Shown in pieces: positions 54,301-61,763 of a DNA stretch of 64,000 nucleotides. Both the position numbers and the translations under genes were made by a program. A model generated the notes under the pieces. It saw only the letters and a list, made by a program, of their open reading frames with translations, was not told the origin of the DNA and made no database searches. Source of the DNA: RI-106 sp964496875 (GTDB taxonomy: Bacteria > Cyanobacteriota > Vampirovibrionia > Obscuribacterales > Obscuribacteraceae); the NCBI GenBank assembly GCA_964496875.1, contig CAZCBH010000015.1, positions 1 to 64,000 on the forward strand. Direction: 5' to 3'. The number at the start of each line of letters is the position of its first letter. Position 1 is the stretch's first letter.

Positions 54301-54836
54301 TGGGCTCTTTCCCGCTCAATACCAGTACGGCTTTTGGGGAGTATAACGAAGATAAGGCTTCTCCAGAGACCGAGTTGCGAATTGAAACCGAGACCATGGA
54401 GATTGTGCGGGATTGCATGAAGACAGTGGAGGGCTTACTTAGCTCCCGCCGCAAAGAACTCGATCAGCTCGCTGCCGCCTTGGTAGAGAAAGAGACGCTC
54501 TATTACAGGGACATAGTCTCGATTCTGGAGCCGACTAAGACCGACTCTCAGATTGAAGAAGAGATCAAAGCGCTATCCGAGCGTAAGCTGGTCGGTAAGA
54601 AGCCTGCTATCAACATGGACTTTCTTTCCAGTTTAGCGACCATCGCCCAGGGACGTGGCGGCAAGGGCTCAGATGGCTCCGGCGGAGGCAATGGTGGAAA
54701 CGGTGGAGGCAGCTCTGATACTGACCCTGCCAGTGGTGCGTCAAACAATCGAGCCCTTCCGGGTTCTGATCTTACTTCGGGCTCGGATTCGGGAACGGGA
54801 ACGGGTTCATTAAGTGATGGCGGTGGTGATTCCTAG
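51348..54836 (+). CDS. Triple-AAA+ FtsH-like membrane metalloprotease
   Basis: A 1162-residue protein. Two transmembrane helices at about 6-24 and 36-62 have only a short loop between, unlike the 70-residue periplasmic domain of FtsH. Three AAA+ modules follow, each with Walker A and B: GPPGVGKT 141-148 / FIDEIE 198-203; GPPGVGKT 406-413 / FIDEID 463-468; GPPGTGKT 668-675 / FIDEID 726-731; each also keeps the SRH arginines (RAGRMSRR, RSGRFDRK, RAGRFDRR). The M41 peptidase has HEAGH at 890-894 and Asp968 (GDLEN), aligning with FtsH's third zinc ligand. Pore loops differ: IFG, FRG, WVG. The C terminus is Gly/Ser-rich. Standard FtsH has one AAA module (about 650 residues). It probably unfolds and degrades membrane or other substrates. 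Confidence 0.9.
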   Translation: MKNWARWTLLIIWTLGLILTAQFWNPFASFPALLKYTVVVTMGAALFGLFIILMQFWVLVNIIFPLPPRADAKAPKPFGKRFFPFLYKEPPINPRAPQTLDELIGQERARIEIKEVIDILQDSSRYEDSGAEVPKGMLFVGPPGVGKTLFARAIANEIGVPFYVVDGGSFSGVIFGLGVLKLKMLFSKLRGHEKSILFIDEIESMGSRRQQDRGFGAQSDMNMTLNTLLTEMDGFRSSNMMVIGATNNDGMLDPALMRAGRMSRRIYFQLPTEAERGELFRYYLGKVACDPELDYKEMVEMTANYSPADIANVVNEAALLSRRPGGPNRVTMQTIKDAMDNIAIGLERSLTSGVELITHDPSIRLDDVVGIDDCKQDIQELIDFLKRGEELKSIGAKLPKGVMMVGPPGVGKTMLAKAIANEAGVPFYGVSATFFQSMFRGEGAGRIRNLYSQARKSPAAIVFIDEIDALGGTMTDSGSNRTQELNQILIELDGIGGHANVITIGATNIEDSLDPAFMRSGRFDRKIYFGLPDKDARKVLFERYLKKVKVEEDINFEELSKVSFNFSGADVAACVNEAAIQAVRNGRKKINFEDLEEATRRIAVDAGHKLNTAGMNLSKVPDLNVKLNDVKGMDEAKAEAEEVVALLKNADLVQKSGLKSPHGVLLVGPPGTGKTMLAKAIANEAGVAFYALSGTDFVQMWVGLGAKRVRAVYEQARRSGKPAIVFIDEIDAVGGHRVRDRGFGGQTEHNNTLNQLLVEMDGFGRHKVLTIGATNNPKALDKALLRAGRFDRRIDVPLPNLEGREAILNHHIKDLTLDTTVNLLEIARMTVFNSGADLANIVNEAGLIAVRHGRLKLNQVDIIQAIQRVHFGMHRSQNIVLEDLWATAYHEAGHTIVSFLRNRMDRIQVVTIIPSGYALGYMWSVAKDDYYHHSKGKAELMTDIEVSLGGMVAERLQKGENTQGVFGDLENVAGVARDMVRRFGMGSFPLNTSTAFGEYNEDKASPETELRIETETMEIVRDCMKTVEGLLSSRRKELDQLAAALVEKETLYYRDIVSILEPTKTDSQIEEEIKALSERKLVGKKPAINMDFLSSLATIAQGRGGKGSDGSGGGNGGNGGGSSDTDPASGASNNRALPGSDLTSGSDSGTGTGSLSDGGGDS

Positions 54837-56112
54837 TCCCCGGCCAAAGTTCACAGACAATGAGCAGCAGAGGCGCAATAGTGCACCTCTGCTTTGCCTA
54901 TCTCTGCTGATGCTGTTCTGCCTGGTCGGTATCTCTGAAGCGGTTGCAACAAAAATTGGTGATAGTGATACCAGCGATGCTTCGAGATCGGCAGCCCCTT
55001 TCGTAGTGCAGTCTATCGAACCCTTCGAGCCCCTCAACAAGCTTTTCAAAGTAAAGCGAGGTTGGGTCGGTGCCGATGGCGCTTATTCCGTGCCGGTGGC
55101 TCCCGGAAGGACCGTCTGGACTTTCGGCGATACCTGGATCGGTGCCATCGAAAATGGCCGTCGAGACAAGCCCCGCATGGTCAATAATACTGTGGCGGTG
55201 CAGAGCTGGAGCCTTGCCGATTTAGAAAACAGTCGGATGACTTACTATTGGCCCGGTGGATTTGAGCATCCAGGCTCTATGTGGGTTCCGGACAATGCGA
55301 AGCAGACCAAGACCTATTACTGGCCCGCCGACGGTGCCTGTTTCAATGGAAAGCTGTTCGTTTTTTTGCATAAGATTCGCACCAATCTGAAGCTTCCGGA
55401 GCCGTTTCAATTCGAGAGTGTCGGCGACGATCTGGTAGTTGTCGAGAATCCGCTCGAGGCACCGGAGCGTTGGCGCCAGGCAAAGCTGATTGTTTCCACC
55501 GACTCCAGAACTTTGCATCATGCTACTGCTTGTCTTCTCGATGGAGAGTATCTCTACATCTATTCAAATTATTTTCCGGCTCGACGGGATATGAATCCCC
55601 ATCCGCTTATCGTCTCGCGAATAAAAAAGAGCGATATGGACGATAAGAAGCCGGATCTGAGCCGTATCGAAAATTTGCTTCAAGATGGCTCCTGGTCCCG
55701 GGGGCTGAAGTGTGAAGGGGAGCCGAAGATTTTATTCATGGATGGTGCACCGGAGATGTCGGTCACCAGAGTCAAAGGCCTGCCTGGCTTCTTCGCCGTC
55801 TATATGCCTCCTCTCACCAAGCACATCGCCATGCGCTGGGCTGAAAAGCCAGAGGGGCCCTGGAGTGAGCCTGTAACCCTTTATGACTGCCCGGAGAAGG
55901 AAGATTCTATTTTGCTCTACAGTGCGAAGGCTCATCAGGAGTTGCTGCCTGGTGAGGCTGCTTCCGGAACGTTGATACTAACTTATTGTCGAAACACGAA
56001 GAAGATGGAGGAGCATTTTTCTAAACCGGATATTTATTTCCCCCAGGCTCTAAAAGTCAGGATCGAGTTTTATGGTAATCACGGGATTCAGGGTAATTCC
56101 GCTTCAAATTAG
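54817..56112 (+). CDS. Secreted DUF4185-like protein
   Basis: About 431 residues from ATG 54817, with a signal peptide (LLCLSLLMLFCLVGISEAVA). The start lies 20 bases inside the end of the giant protease gene, so the two are probably co-translated. The sequence RTVWTFGDTWIGAIENGRRD and HATACLLDGEYLYIYSN fits the DUF4185 beta-propeller-like fold (sialidase or glycosidase related), found in secreted, often carbohydrate-related proteins. No catalytic residues can be assigned. Coupling with the protease may mean they share a pathway. Confidence 0.75.
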   Translation: MAVVIPSPRPKFTDNEQQRRNSAPLLCLSLLMLFCLVGISEAVATKIGDSDTSDASRSAAPFVVQSIEPFEPLNKLFKVKRGWVGADGAYSVPVAPGRTVWTFGDTWIGAIENGRRDKPRMVNNTVAVQSWSLADLENSRMTYYWPGGFEHPGSMWVPDNAKQTKTYYWPADGACFNGKLFVFLHKIRTNLKLPEPFQFESVGDDLVVVENPLEAPERWRQAKLIVSTDSRTLHHATACLLDGEYLYIYSNYFPARRDMNPHPLIVSRIKKSDMDDKKPDLSRIENLLQDGSWSRGLKCEGEPKILFMDGAPEMSVTRVKGLPGFFAVYMPPLTKHIAMRWAEKPEGPWSEPVTLYDCPEKEDSILLYSAKAHQELLPGEAASGTLILTYCRNTKKMEEHFSKPDIYFPQALKVRIEFYGNHGIQGNSASN

Positions 56113-56217
56113 AGGTGGATTTTGAATATCATGGTATGAAGAGACAGATCAGGATCCCGGAGAAGAGTTTGTTTAGAGGGCTGGCAAAGGCTTGATAGAG
56201 GCTTTAGAGAGGTTGAT

Positions 56218-57402
56218 ATGCGTAGTGTTTCGATGACAGGAAGCGATTGCCATTGGAGCTTGCGAAGACTGGGTTTGGCTTCGTTGGTTTGTTTCGGCTT
56301 CCTCGGGACGCAACTGGTGAGCGCGCCGGTTTTTGCTGTTCCCGGTCTCAACTCCAGCGATTCAGTAAAGAAGATTGTGGATATGATCAAGGTTTATTCG
56401 GAGCGCAATCAAAACGTCAATGTGTATGATCTGGAGAAGGAGTTGCGCAACAGACCCCGACAGGCTGCACAAGCCCTTGTTGATCTTCTGGATACGAATA
56501 ACAAGAATGTCCAGTTGCAAGCAGCAAGTGTTCTGGAGCGCCTTTCGACCAATCCGGATTTTTCTATTTCGGATAGCTCTTTGAAGACTTTGATTGCCAT
56601 TTTGCGTGGGTCTAAAGAACCTGAAGTGAAGGCTTCTTTAGTCCGTGTGCTGGGTAACATAGGACCCAAAAACGAGGACGTGAAGGCTGCGATCATCGAA
56701 AATATCAGCGGTGATGCCGAGGCGACCACAAAGCGCAATGCCATCGAAGCGCTGGCGAAACTCGCGCAGCAGGAGAAGCCTGAGTTTCACCGGAAATCCA
56801 CGGAAATTTTAGTAGGGATTCTCAGAGGGGATGATGCTCCTTCGCTGCGCAAGGCGGCGGCGATTGCCTTGAGTCGCTATCACAACGATCCAGAGGTTGC
56901 TGTGCCCGCCTTGATAGACGCTCTGAACGACAACTATCTACTGGTCAGGACGGCGGCGGTGCAGGCGATTGGCAACTATCATTCCGGCGCTGAAGCGGCG
57001 GTTCCGCCCCTTCTCAAGTTGCTCGAAGAGGAGCCCAATGAGGGTATTCGATCCAGCTCTATCTACACTCTTCGAACGATAGGAAGAGAAGACCAGAGAG
57101 TGGTGGACAAATTCATTGAACTGCTCGATGACCCTAAGCTGGGGCGAAGTATCATGTCCTACTTGTACTACTTCGGCGATAGGGCAGCACCGGCGGTGCC
57201 GAAGTTGATCAAGATGCTCGATTCTTCGGACCGTTATCAAAGGCAGTACGCTTGCCGAGCACTCGGGGCAATCGGTATAGATGCCAAGGAAGCTCTGCCT
57301 GCACTGGAGAAAGCGACCAGAGACAGCGATGCCAGTGTACGCAGCAATGCCCAGACCGCGATAAACAACATTAATCGAATCAATGGCAATGGAAGCATGT
57401 GA
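56218..57402 (+). CDS. Secreted HEAT-repeat protein
   Basis: A 394-residue protein. The N terminus contains a signal-like segment (ASLVCFGFLGTQLVSAPVFA). About eight HEAT/PBS-lyase-type repeats follow (QAAQALVDLLDTNNKNVQLQ, AASVLERLSTNPDF, VAVPALIDALNDNYLLVRTA, AVQAIGNYHSGAEAAVPPLL). It is a solenoid for protein interaction, probably in the periplasm. AGAGG 6 bases upstream of ATG 56218 supports the start. It is convergent with the AbiEi-like gene. Confidence 0.75.
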   Translation: MRSVSMTGSDCHWSLRRLGLASLVCFGFLGTQLVSAPVFAVPGLNSSDSVKKIVDMIKVYSERNQNVNVYDLEKELRNRPRQAAQALVDLLDTNNKNVQLQAASVLERLSTNPDFSISDSSLKTLIAILRGSKEPEVKASLVRVLGNIGPKNEDVKAAIIENISGDAEATTKRNAIEALAKLAQQEKPEFHRKSTEILVGILRGDDAPSLRKAAAIALSRYHNDPEVAVPALIDALNDNYLLVRTAAVQAIGNYHSGAEAAVPPLLKLLEEEPNEGIRSSSIYTLRTIGREDQRVVDKFIELLDDPKLGRSIMSYLYYFGDRAAPAVPKLIKMLDSSDRYQRQYACRALGAIGIDAKEALPALEKATRDSDASVRSNAQTAINNINRINGNGSM

Positions 57403-57425
57403 TTGCTGTCTTCGATCAAGCGATA

Positions 57426-58034
57426 TCAGGTTGGATAGAAGACAGTGTATATCCAAAATGGCATAAATTTAAGTCTTTGCCTGAATTCGACGAATTCGTC
57501 AACTTGAAATCGTTTGAGCAGGTAGCGAACTTTCATCCTCAACCAGTTCCAATTGCGCCCGCCGATGAACCAGATAGCTTTCAGTAAGTCACCAGGATCG
57601 GTGTCAGGCAGACTCATTTTGCGTGGGCAGGCAGTAACATATTTGATGGTATATTTGCCGTATTTGAGGCGACTTGAGCTGCCGGAAGTATAGAACAGAA
57701 ATTCGTTTTCTCTGCAGTCATATTCTTTGAGTAGCTGAATCTGGAGCGCTGCGGAGACACCATGGCGAGCAATTTTCTTTTTGAATACAGTAGCTTTGAA
57801 TTCTGCAACCTCCTGAATTTCGGGCATTCTTAGGCCAGGAATGTTCTTCTTGAAGACTCCGCGGGTGATGCGTCGGAGAACTCCAGTTTTTACCAGTTTG
57901 TGCAATTCCATATCAATAGCATTGCGTTTGCCAATGAATAGCAGTTCTCTGGTGGCAAACATGCAGTCGTCTGGCAAGCCATCGATGTGTTCTCGTACTC
58001 GCGCTGCGACGGCGATTACGTTGGCGACATTCAT
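57426..58034 (-). CDS. Orphan AbiEi/DUF6088-like HTH protein
   Basis: A 202-residue protein. The N-terminal part is a winged helix: RVREHIDGLPDDCMFATREL then ALHKLVKTGVLRRITRGVF-like (ELHKLVKTGVLRRITRGVFK), the pattern of DUF6088 and AbiEi antitoxins of type IV toxin-antitoxin systems. The C-terminal half (about 90-200) is basic and resembles the AbiEi C-terminal domain (SSRLKYGKYTIKYVTACPRK). No AbiEii nucleotidyltransferase gene is adjacent on either side. It may be a stand-alone regulator or the remnant of a pair. The 34-nt palindrome lies about 90 bases before its start. Confidence 0.65.
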   Translation of the reverse strand: MNVANVIAVAARVREHIDGLPDDCMFATRELLFIGKRNAIDMELHKLVKTGVLRRITRGVFKKNIPGLRMPEIQEVAEFKATVFKKKIARHGVSAALQIQLLKEYDCRENEFLFYTSGSSSRLKYGKYTIKYVTACPRKMSLPDTDPGDLLKAIWFIGGRNWNWLRMKVRYLLKRFQVDEFVEFRQRLKFMPFWIYTVFYPT

Positions 58035-58125
58035 AGCTGTTGCCTCCTTCAGCTCTGATTTTTCCGTCTGTATTGTTAACGAATCAGAGCGGACGAAAGT
58101 TCAATGCTTCTCTATGCGAAATTTC

Positions 58126-58159
58126 GTTAGAAAGAAAAAGTCAGGTTTTTCTTTCTAAC
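58126..58159. repeat. 34-nt palindromic element, copy 2
   Basis: Hairpin arms GTTAGAAAGAAAAA and its complement are the same as the element at 14784-14817; the two copies differ at two central bases only (32 of 34 identical). Here it lies between the end of the CPBP gene and the start of the AbiEi-like gene, so it could act as a terminator on the minus strand. AATTT/AATT flanks extend the stem. Confidence 0.8.
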
Positions 58160-58238
58160 GAATTAGTGAGTATTGATACCAGTCCCAAAACTGCGAAACC
58201 ATCAAATTGGGCGTCGAAGATGCGCTCTAAAACTAGCT

Positions 58239-59357
58239 CTAGGGATTGAATGCGAACAAGAACGTGGTCACAAAGTTAAAGCCGGCATGGCCGATGATTG
58301 TTGTTGTTGTGTTGGTGAATCGTCTAACTATTCCCATTACCACCGACCACAGTGCCACTTGAATGATGAAAATCGGCGCATGGGTGAATTGCGCATGCAG
58401 GATGCCGTGCAGGATAGCGGCAGGAAGAATGCCGATGGCGGGCTGAAGTGCTCCTCTAATAAGAGTCTCTTCTCCGACTCCTGCGAATATCGCTGTACAG
58501 AGAGCGATGAAAACCGACATGCCGAAGCCGCCAGCGACTGTGAAGGTTCCGGAATTGTACTGGGATAGCTTGGTGGCTAGATCCTGTTCGGCAAGACCGT
58601 GGGTATACAGAGACCAGGCCAGGTCGAAGCCGAAGCTGAATACGATGAGAGCTAGTCCTATCCCGACATGGGCCCAGGTCGGCTTCTCCCAGCCCAATCT
58701 TTTGAAAGCAGCTTTCCAGTCCCTGGTAATAAAGATTCCCACACCGCAAAAGGAGAGCAGAACAAGTCCGAGCCCGTTATAGCTAAAGAGCTGGATAATA
58801 CTGATCGGTAGAGGAAAAGGAATCGCCGGGATATTGAAGTTTGCAGGATTGATTGTCTGGAGCATCATTCCGAAGGTGGTGATGTATATGAAGAGCCCGA
58901 CCATATGCGGAACAGACGTCGGAACGAAAATATCTCTATCCATAATAGAGCGGAAGACATTCATATGATGTCGTATTGGACCGGTGATGCATCGAAGTGA
59001 AACGATTCCATCTACCACGGTGAGCGCCTTGCTGTAGATATGCCGAACCGGCAGAATAAGGAGAAGCCCTGTCGCGGCAGCCATTGTGTAGAGCACCTGA
59101 TTTGCCCAGGGAATGGTCGAGTCTTTGGTCACAACGGCGGCCAGCAACTCACAGCAGCAGAAGGAGCCGATAACTATTCTGATTATCCACTCCAGCCATT
59201 TTCGATTCCTGGCTAGATGCCCCATGATGGCTAGTATTGAACAGCCCAGTATAAAAATAAGGTCAAGCAAGGGAAATCTCCGATAAGATACTAAAGAAAT
59301 GGGGTTCTTACTATTTTTAATGTTACTCAGGCATGATAATATATTGTCAAGATACAA
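58239..59357 (-). CDS. CPBP-family intramembrane protease 2
   Basis: A 372-residue membrane protein with about ten hydrophobic segments. The CPBP motifs are in the C-terminal third: EETLIRG (Glu296, Glu297, Arg301), His317/His321 in LHGILHAQF, and His357 in GHAGFNF. The N-terminal 190 residues are an extra multi-pass region. It is distinct from the family member at 28-891, which has a short N terminus. The AbiEi-like gene is downstream on the same strand, separated by the 34-nt palindrome. Confidence 0.8.
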   Translation of the reverse strand: MYLDNILSCLSNIKNSKNPISLVSYRRFPLLDLIFILGCSILAIMGHLARNRKWLEWIIRIVIGSFCCCELLAAVVTKDSTIPWANQVLYTMAAATGLLLILPVRHIYSKALTVVDGIVSLRCITGPIRHHMNVFRSIMDRDIFVPTSVPHMVGLFIYITTFGMMLQTINPANFNIPAIPFPLPISIIQLFSYNGLGLVLLSFCGVGIFITRDWKAAFKRLGWEKPTWAHVGIGLALIVFSFGFDLAWSLYTHGLAEQDLATKLSQYNSGTFTVAGGFGMSVFIALCTAIFAGVGEETLIRGALQPAIGILPAAILHGILHAQFTHAPIFIIQVALWSVVMGIVRRFTNTTTTIIGHAGFNFVTTFLFAFNP

Positions 59358-59441
59358 TTTGCCGGGTATCTTCTATGATAGAGAATATGATGCATATTTA
59401 CCCCGGTAAAAACACCTGAAGTTCGGAGGTGAAACAACTAG

Positions 59442-59663
59442 ATGAAGAAGAAGCTTTTTGCATCGGCACTATTAGCGGGAGTATTGGGGCTTGGCGTATT
59501 CGCCACGTCATCTTTCGCTAGTGGTCCTATTGTAATCGGTCCAGCACCTGCTCCGGCAGTTCCGCAGGCCACAATTGTTAAAACTTCGCCCCTGTCGGCG
59601 AAAGTTCTTAACACCTACAGGCAAGTAAGAGCATTCTGGCTATCTAGAGCCATTGTGCGCTAG
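59442..59663 (+). CDS. Small secreted protein
   Basis: A 73-residue protein with a strong signal peptide (KKLFASALLAGVLGLGVFAT, cleaved near SFASG). The mature part is Pro/Ala-rich (PAPAPAVPQATI) and then basic with Arg at the C terminus (YRQVRAFWLSRAIVR). GGAGGTG lies 11 bases before the ATG. Hydrophobic/basic content would suit an interaction with the membrane or a polyanion. Not recognised. Confidence 0.5.
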   Translation: MKKKLFASALLAGVLGLGVFATSSFASGPIVIGPAPAPAVPQATIVKTSPLSAKVLNTYRQVRAFWLSRAIVR

Positions 59664-59754
59664 ATTCTGTCATCCAGGCAGCCTTTAGGAATCAAATTGA
59701 TAGCAGGTCCCAAACCCTGCTGAACGCAAGCAAACCTTCGGACTTAAAACGATT

Positions 59755-59774
59755 GGGTCGCCTTAGGGCGACCC
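59755..59774. terminator. GC-rich hairpin between convergent genes
   Basis: Perfect 8-base arms GGGTCGCC (59755-59762) and GGCGACCC (59767-59774) with loop TTAG. Followed by GTTCGTCATT on the plus strand (poor U-tract) and CAATCGTTTT on the minus strand. It lies between the secreted-protein gene and the divisome-like gene that ends at 59865. A second, weaker 6-base hairpin (AGCAGG/CCTGCT) is at 59702-59721. Confidence 0.55.
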
Positions 59775-59864
59775 GTTCGTCATTGTGCTAGGCAGGTTGT
59801 ATTGTTTTTTTGTCGGAAGGTTAGAAGGTAGGCCAGTCTTTCATTTGACCAGCCATTTGCTCAC

Positions 59865-60164
59865 CTATTTAGCCAGCCTGATAATCACTTCTTCGCTGCC
59901 GGCTAAGTTAAGCCGCTCACGCGCCAGTCGCTCTATTCCGGTATTGGACTGGGAGCTGGACAGACCTTCTCTGAGCTCTTTATTGATCTCCCGTGCCTGC
60001 AGCTGTCCTGCTTTGAGAGCGAGCTGCTGGTTGTGAAGATAGATCTGCCGATCCACACTGGAGTGAATAGACCTGCCCACCTGCCAGATAGCGAAGAGAC
60101 AGACAGCCATCACCAGAAGCTGGCGGATGATTCCTTTTCTTTCGTCCGGGTGAATAAAAGTCAT
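59865..60164 (-). CDS. FtsB/DivIC-like septum protein
   Basis: A 99-residue bitopic protein: short cytoplasmic N terminus, transmembrane helix (QLLVMAVCLFAIWQVGRSI), then a coiled coil (QLALKAGQLQAREINKELRE) and a C-terminal GIERLARERLNLAGSEEVII segment typical of FtsB/DivIC. These proteins link FtsQ/DivIB and FtsL in the divisome. Short length and layout fit. It is downstream of the phosphohexomutase in the same direction, 25 bases apart. Confidence 0.7.
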   Translation of the reverse strand: MTFIHPDERKGIIRQLLVMAVCLFAIWQVGRSIHSSVDRQIYLHNQQLALKAGQLQAREINKELREGLSSSQSNTGIERLARERLNLAGSEEVIIRLAK

Positions 60165-60189
60165 ATCGTGCTCCTCCCGCTTTTAGCGA

Positions 60190-61701
60190 CTAAGCCTTTG
60201 CCCCTACGGTCTCAATTGGTCCTGCCGGACTCTTTTTTGCCGTTGGGTCCTTTTTTGGCGGCTTTTGTGCTTTGTCGGCCTCTTTTTCAAGGTCGCTCAC
60301 AATCGCCTCCACTTGCTTGGCGAAGTCCTCGGCTACTTTGTTGGTGCGTTCACTGGAGGTTCCTTCATAGTAGAGTCGAATCAAGGGCTCTGTGCCACTC
60401 GGCCGGATCAAGAGCCAGTTGCTGTCGTCCAGGTAGAGCTTGAGACCGTCTTTGCGTCCTACTCTGGTCACTTTTTCTCCTGCCAGGGTCTCCAGTGGTT
60501 TCTCGGTGAGAATCTTCATCAGACCTTTCTGGGTAAAGTCATTGAGGCGCATGTCTGCCCGCAGATAGGTCAATTCATAACCGATCTCTTTCTGGAGATC
60601 ATCCCAGATCTGGGATAGGGGCTTGCCTTCGAAAGCCATCATCTCGACCAGAAGGAGATTGGCCATGATGCCGTCTTTCTCGGGAATATGACCTTTGAAA
60701 GACATTCCACCGGACTCTTCTCCACCAATGAGGATGTCTCTTTTGCGCATCTCTTCGCCGATGAACTTGAAGCCTACAGGGGTTTCAATTACCTCCAGAT
60801 CGTATTTCTTCGCCAGTAGATCGAGAAAATGGGTGGTTGCGACAGTTCTTACAATCGCTCCTTTCTCTTTTCTGTTTTTGACCATGTGCATGGTGAGCAG
60901 GCAGAGGAGCTGGTTTGGAGAAAAATAGTTGCCCTGCTCGTCTATGACGGCGAATCTATCGGCATCGCCATCGGTGGCAAGACCGACATCGAGCTTCTCG
61001 GTTTTGACCAGGCCGCTGAGGTCTCTCAAATATTGTTTCTTGGGCTCAGGCATACCGCCGCCGAAGAGGGGATCTCTGATATCGTGAAGTACTTTCACCG
61101 GCACTCCCCACTGACGCAGGATATGGTCGAGATAACCGCGACTGGTGCTGTAGAGCGCGTCGAAACCGACCTTTATGCCAGAAGAGACTATCTTCTTCAT
61201 ATTGATCAGATTGGCCACCGATCCTAGATATGGTGGCTGAGGATCGAAGTGAGGAACATCCTCTTTCGAGCATTCGATTTGAGCCGGGGTGCGGCTCAGG
61301 TTGCCGACTATTTTGGCGGAGATGTCGTCGGTGGCCGGACCGGCGTATTCTGGAATGTATTTGACACCACAGTATTCCGGGGGGTTGTGGCTTGCGGTGA
61401 ACTGAAGCGCACCGGCGGTGGTTTCATGCTGGGTTGCCCAGGCTATACAGGGTGTGGGAACGTCGCGGCTGGTCACTTTTACCGGAACGCCCATGGCCAT
61501 AAGAACCTGGCCTGCTCTTTCGGCAAACTTGTCCGCCATGAAGCGGGTGTCATATCCAATCAAAAGGGGAGTACCCGCCGGGTAGTTCTCTCTGACATAG
61601 AGACCCACTGCGTAGGCAACACGCTCCACATTAGCGTAGGTGAACTCTTCGGCTATAACAGCTCTCCAACCGTCGGTACCGAATTTGATTACTTCTGCCA
61701 T
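60190..61701 (-). CDS. Phosphohexomutase (phosphoglucomutase/phosphomannomutase)
   Basis: 503 residues from ATG 61701 (MAEVIKFGTDGWR), the family start; the longer frame from 61752 adds 17 residues. All four active-site loops are visible: FGTDGWR, the phosphoserine loop TASHNP (Ser104), the metal loop DGDADR (Asp244, 246, 248), the sugar loop GEESGG, and the phosphate loop RPSGTEP. It interconverts hexose 1- and 6-phosphates for envelope polysaccharides. It has a charged C-terminal extension of about 45 residues (QKPPKKDPTAKKSPA). The enzyme's precise sugar cannot be decided. Confidence 0.9.
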   Translation of the reverse strand: MAEVIKFGTDGWRAVIAEEFTYANVERVAYAVGLYVRENYPAGTPLLIGYDTRFMADKFAERAGQVLMAMGVPVKVTSRDVPTPCIAWATQHETTAGALQFTASHNPPEYCGVKYIPEYAGPATDDISAKIVGNLSRTPAQIECSKEDVPHFDPQPPYLGSVANLINMKKIVSSGIKVGFDALYSTSRGYLDHILRQWGVPVKVLHDIRDPLFGGGMPEPKKQYLRDLSGLVKTEKLDVGLATDGDADRFAVIDEQGNYFSPNQLLCLLTMHMVKNRKEKGAIVRTVATTHFLDLLAKKYDLEVIETPVGFKFIGEEMRKRDILIGGEESGGMSFKGHIPEKDGIMANLLLVEMMAFEGKPLSQIWDDLQKEIGYELTYLRADMRLNDFTQKGLMKILTEKPLETLAGEKVTRVGRKDGLKLYLDDSNWLLIRPSGTEPLIRLYYEGTSSERTNKVAEDFAKQVEAIVSDLEKEADKAQKPPKKDPTAKKSPAGPIETVGAKA

Positions 61702-61763
61702 TTTATAGTACAACTCCCTCTTAATCCGAACTTTTGTATGTTTTGCCTGCAAGTTCCGCTAGT

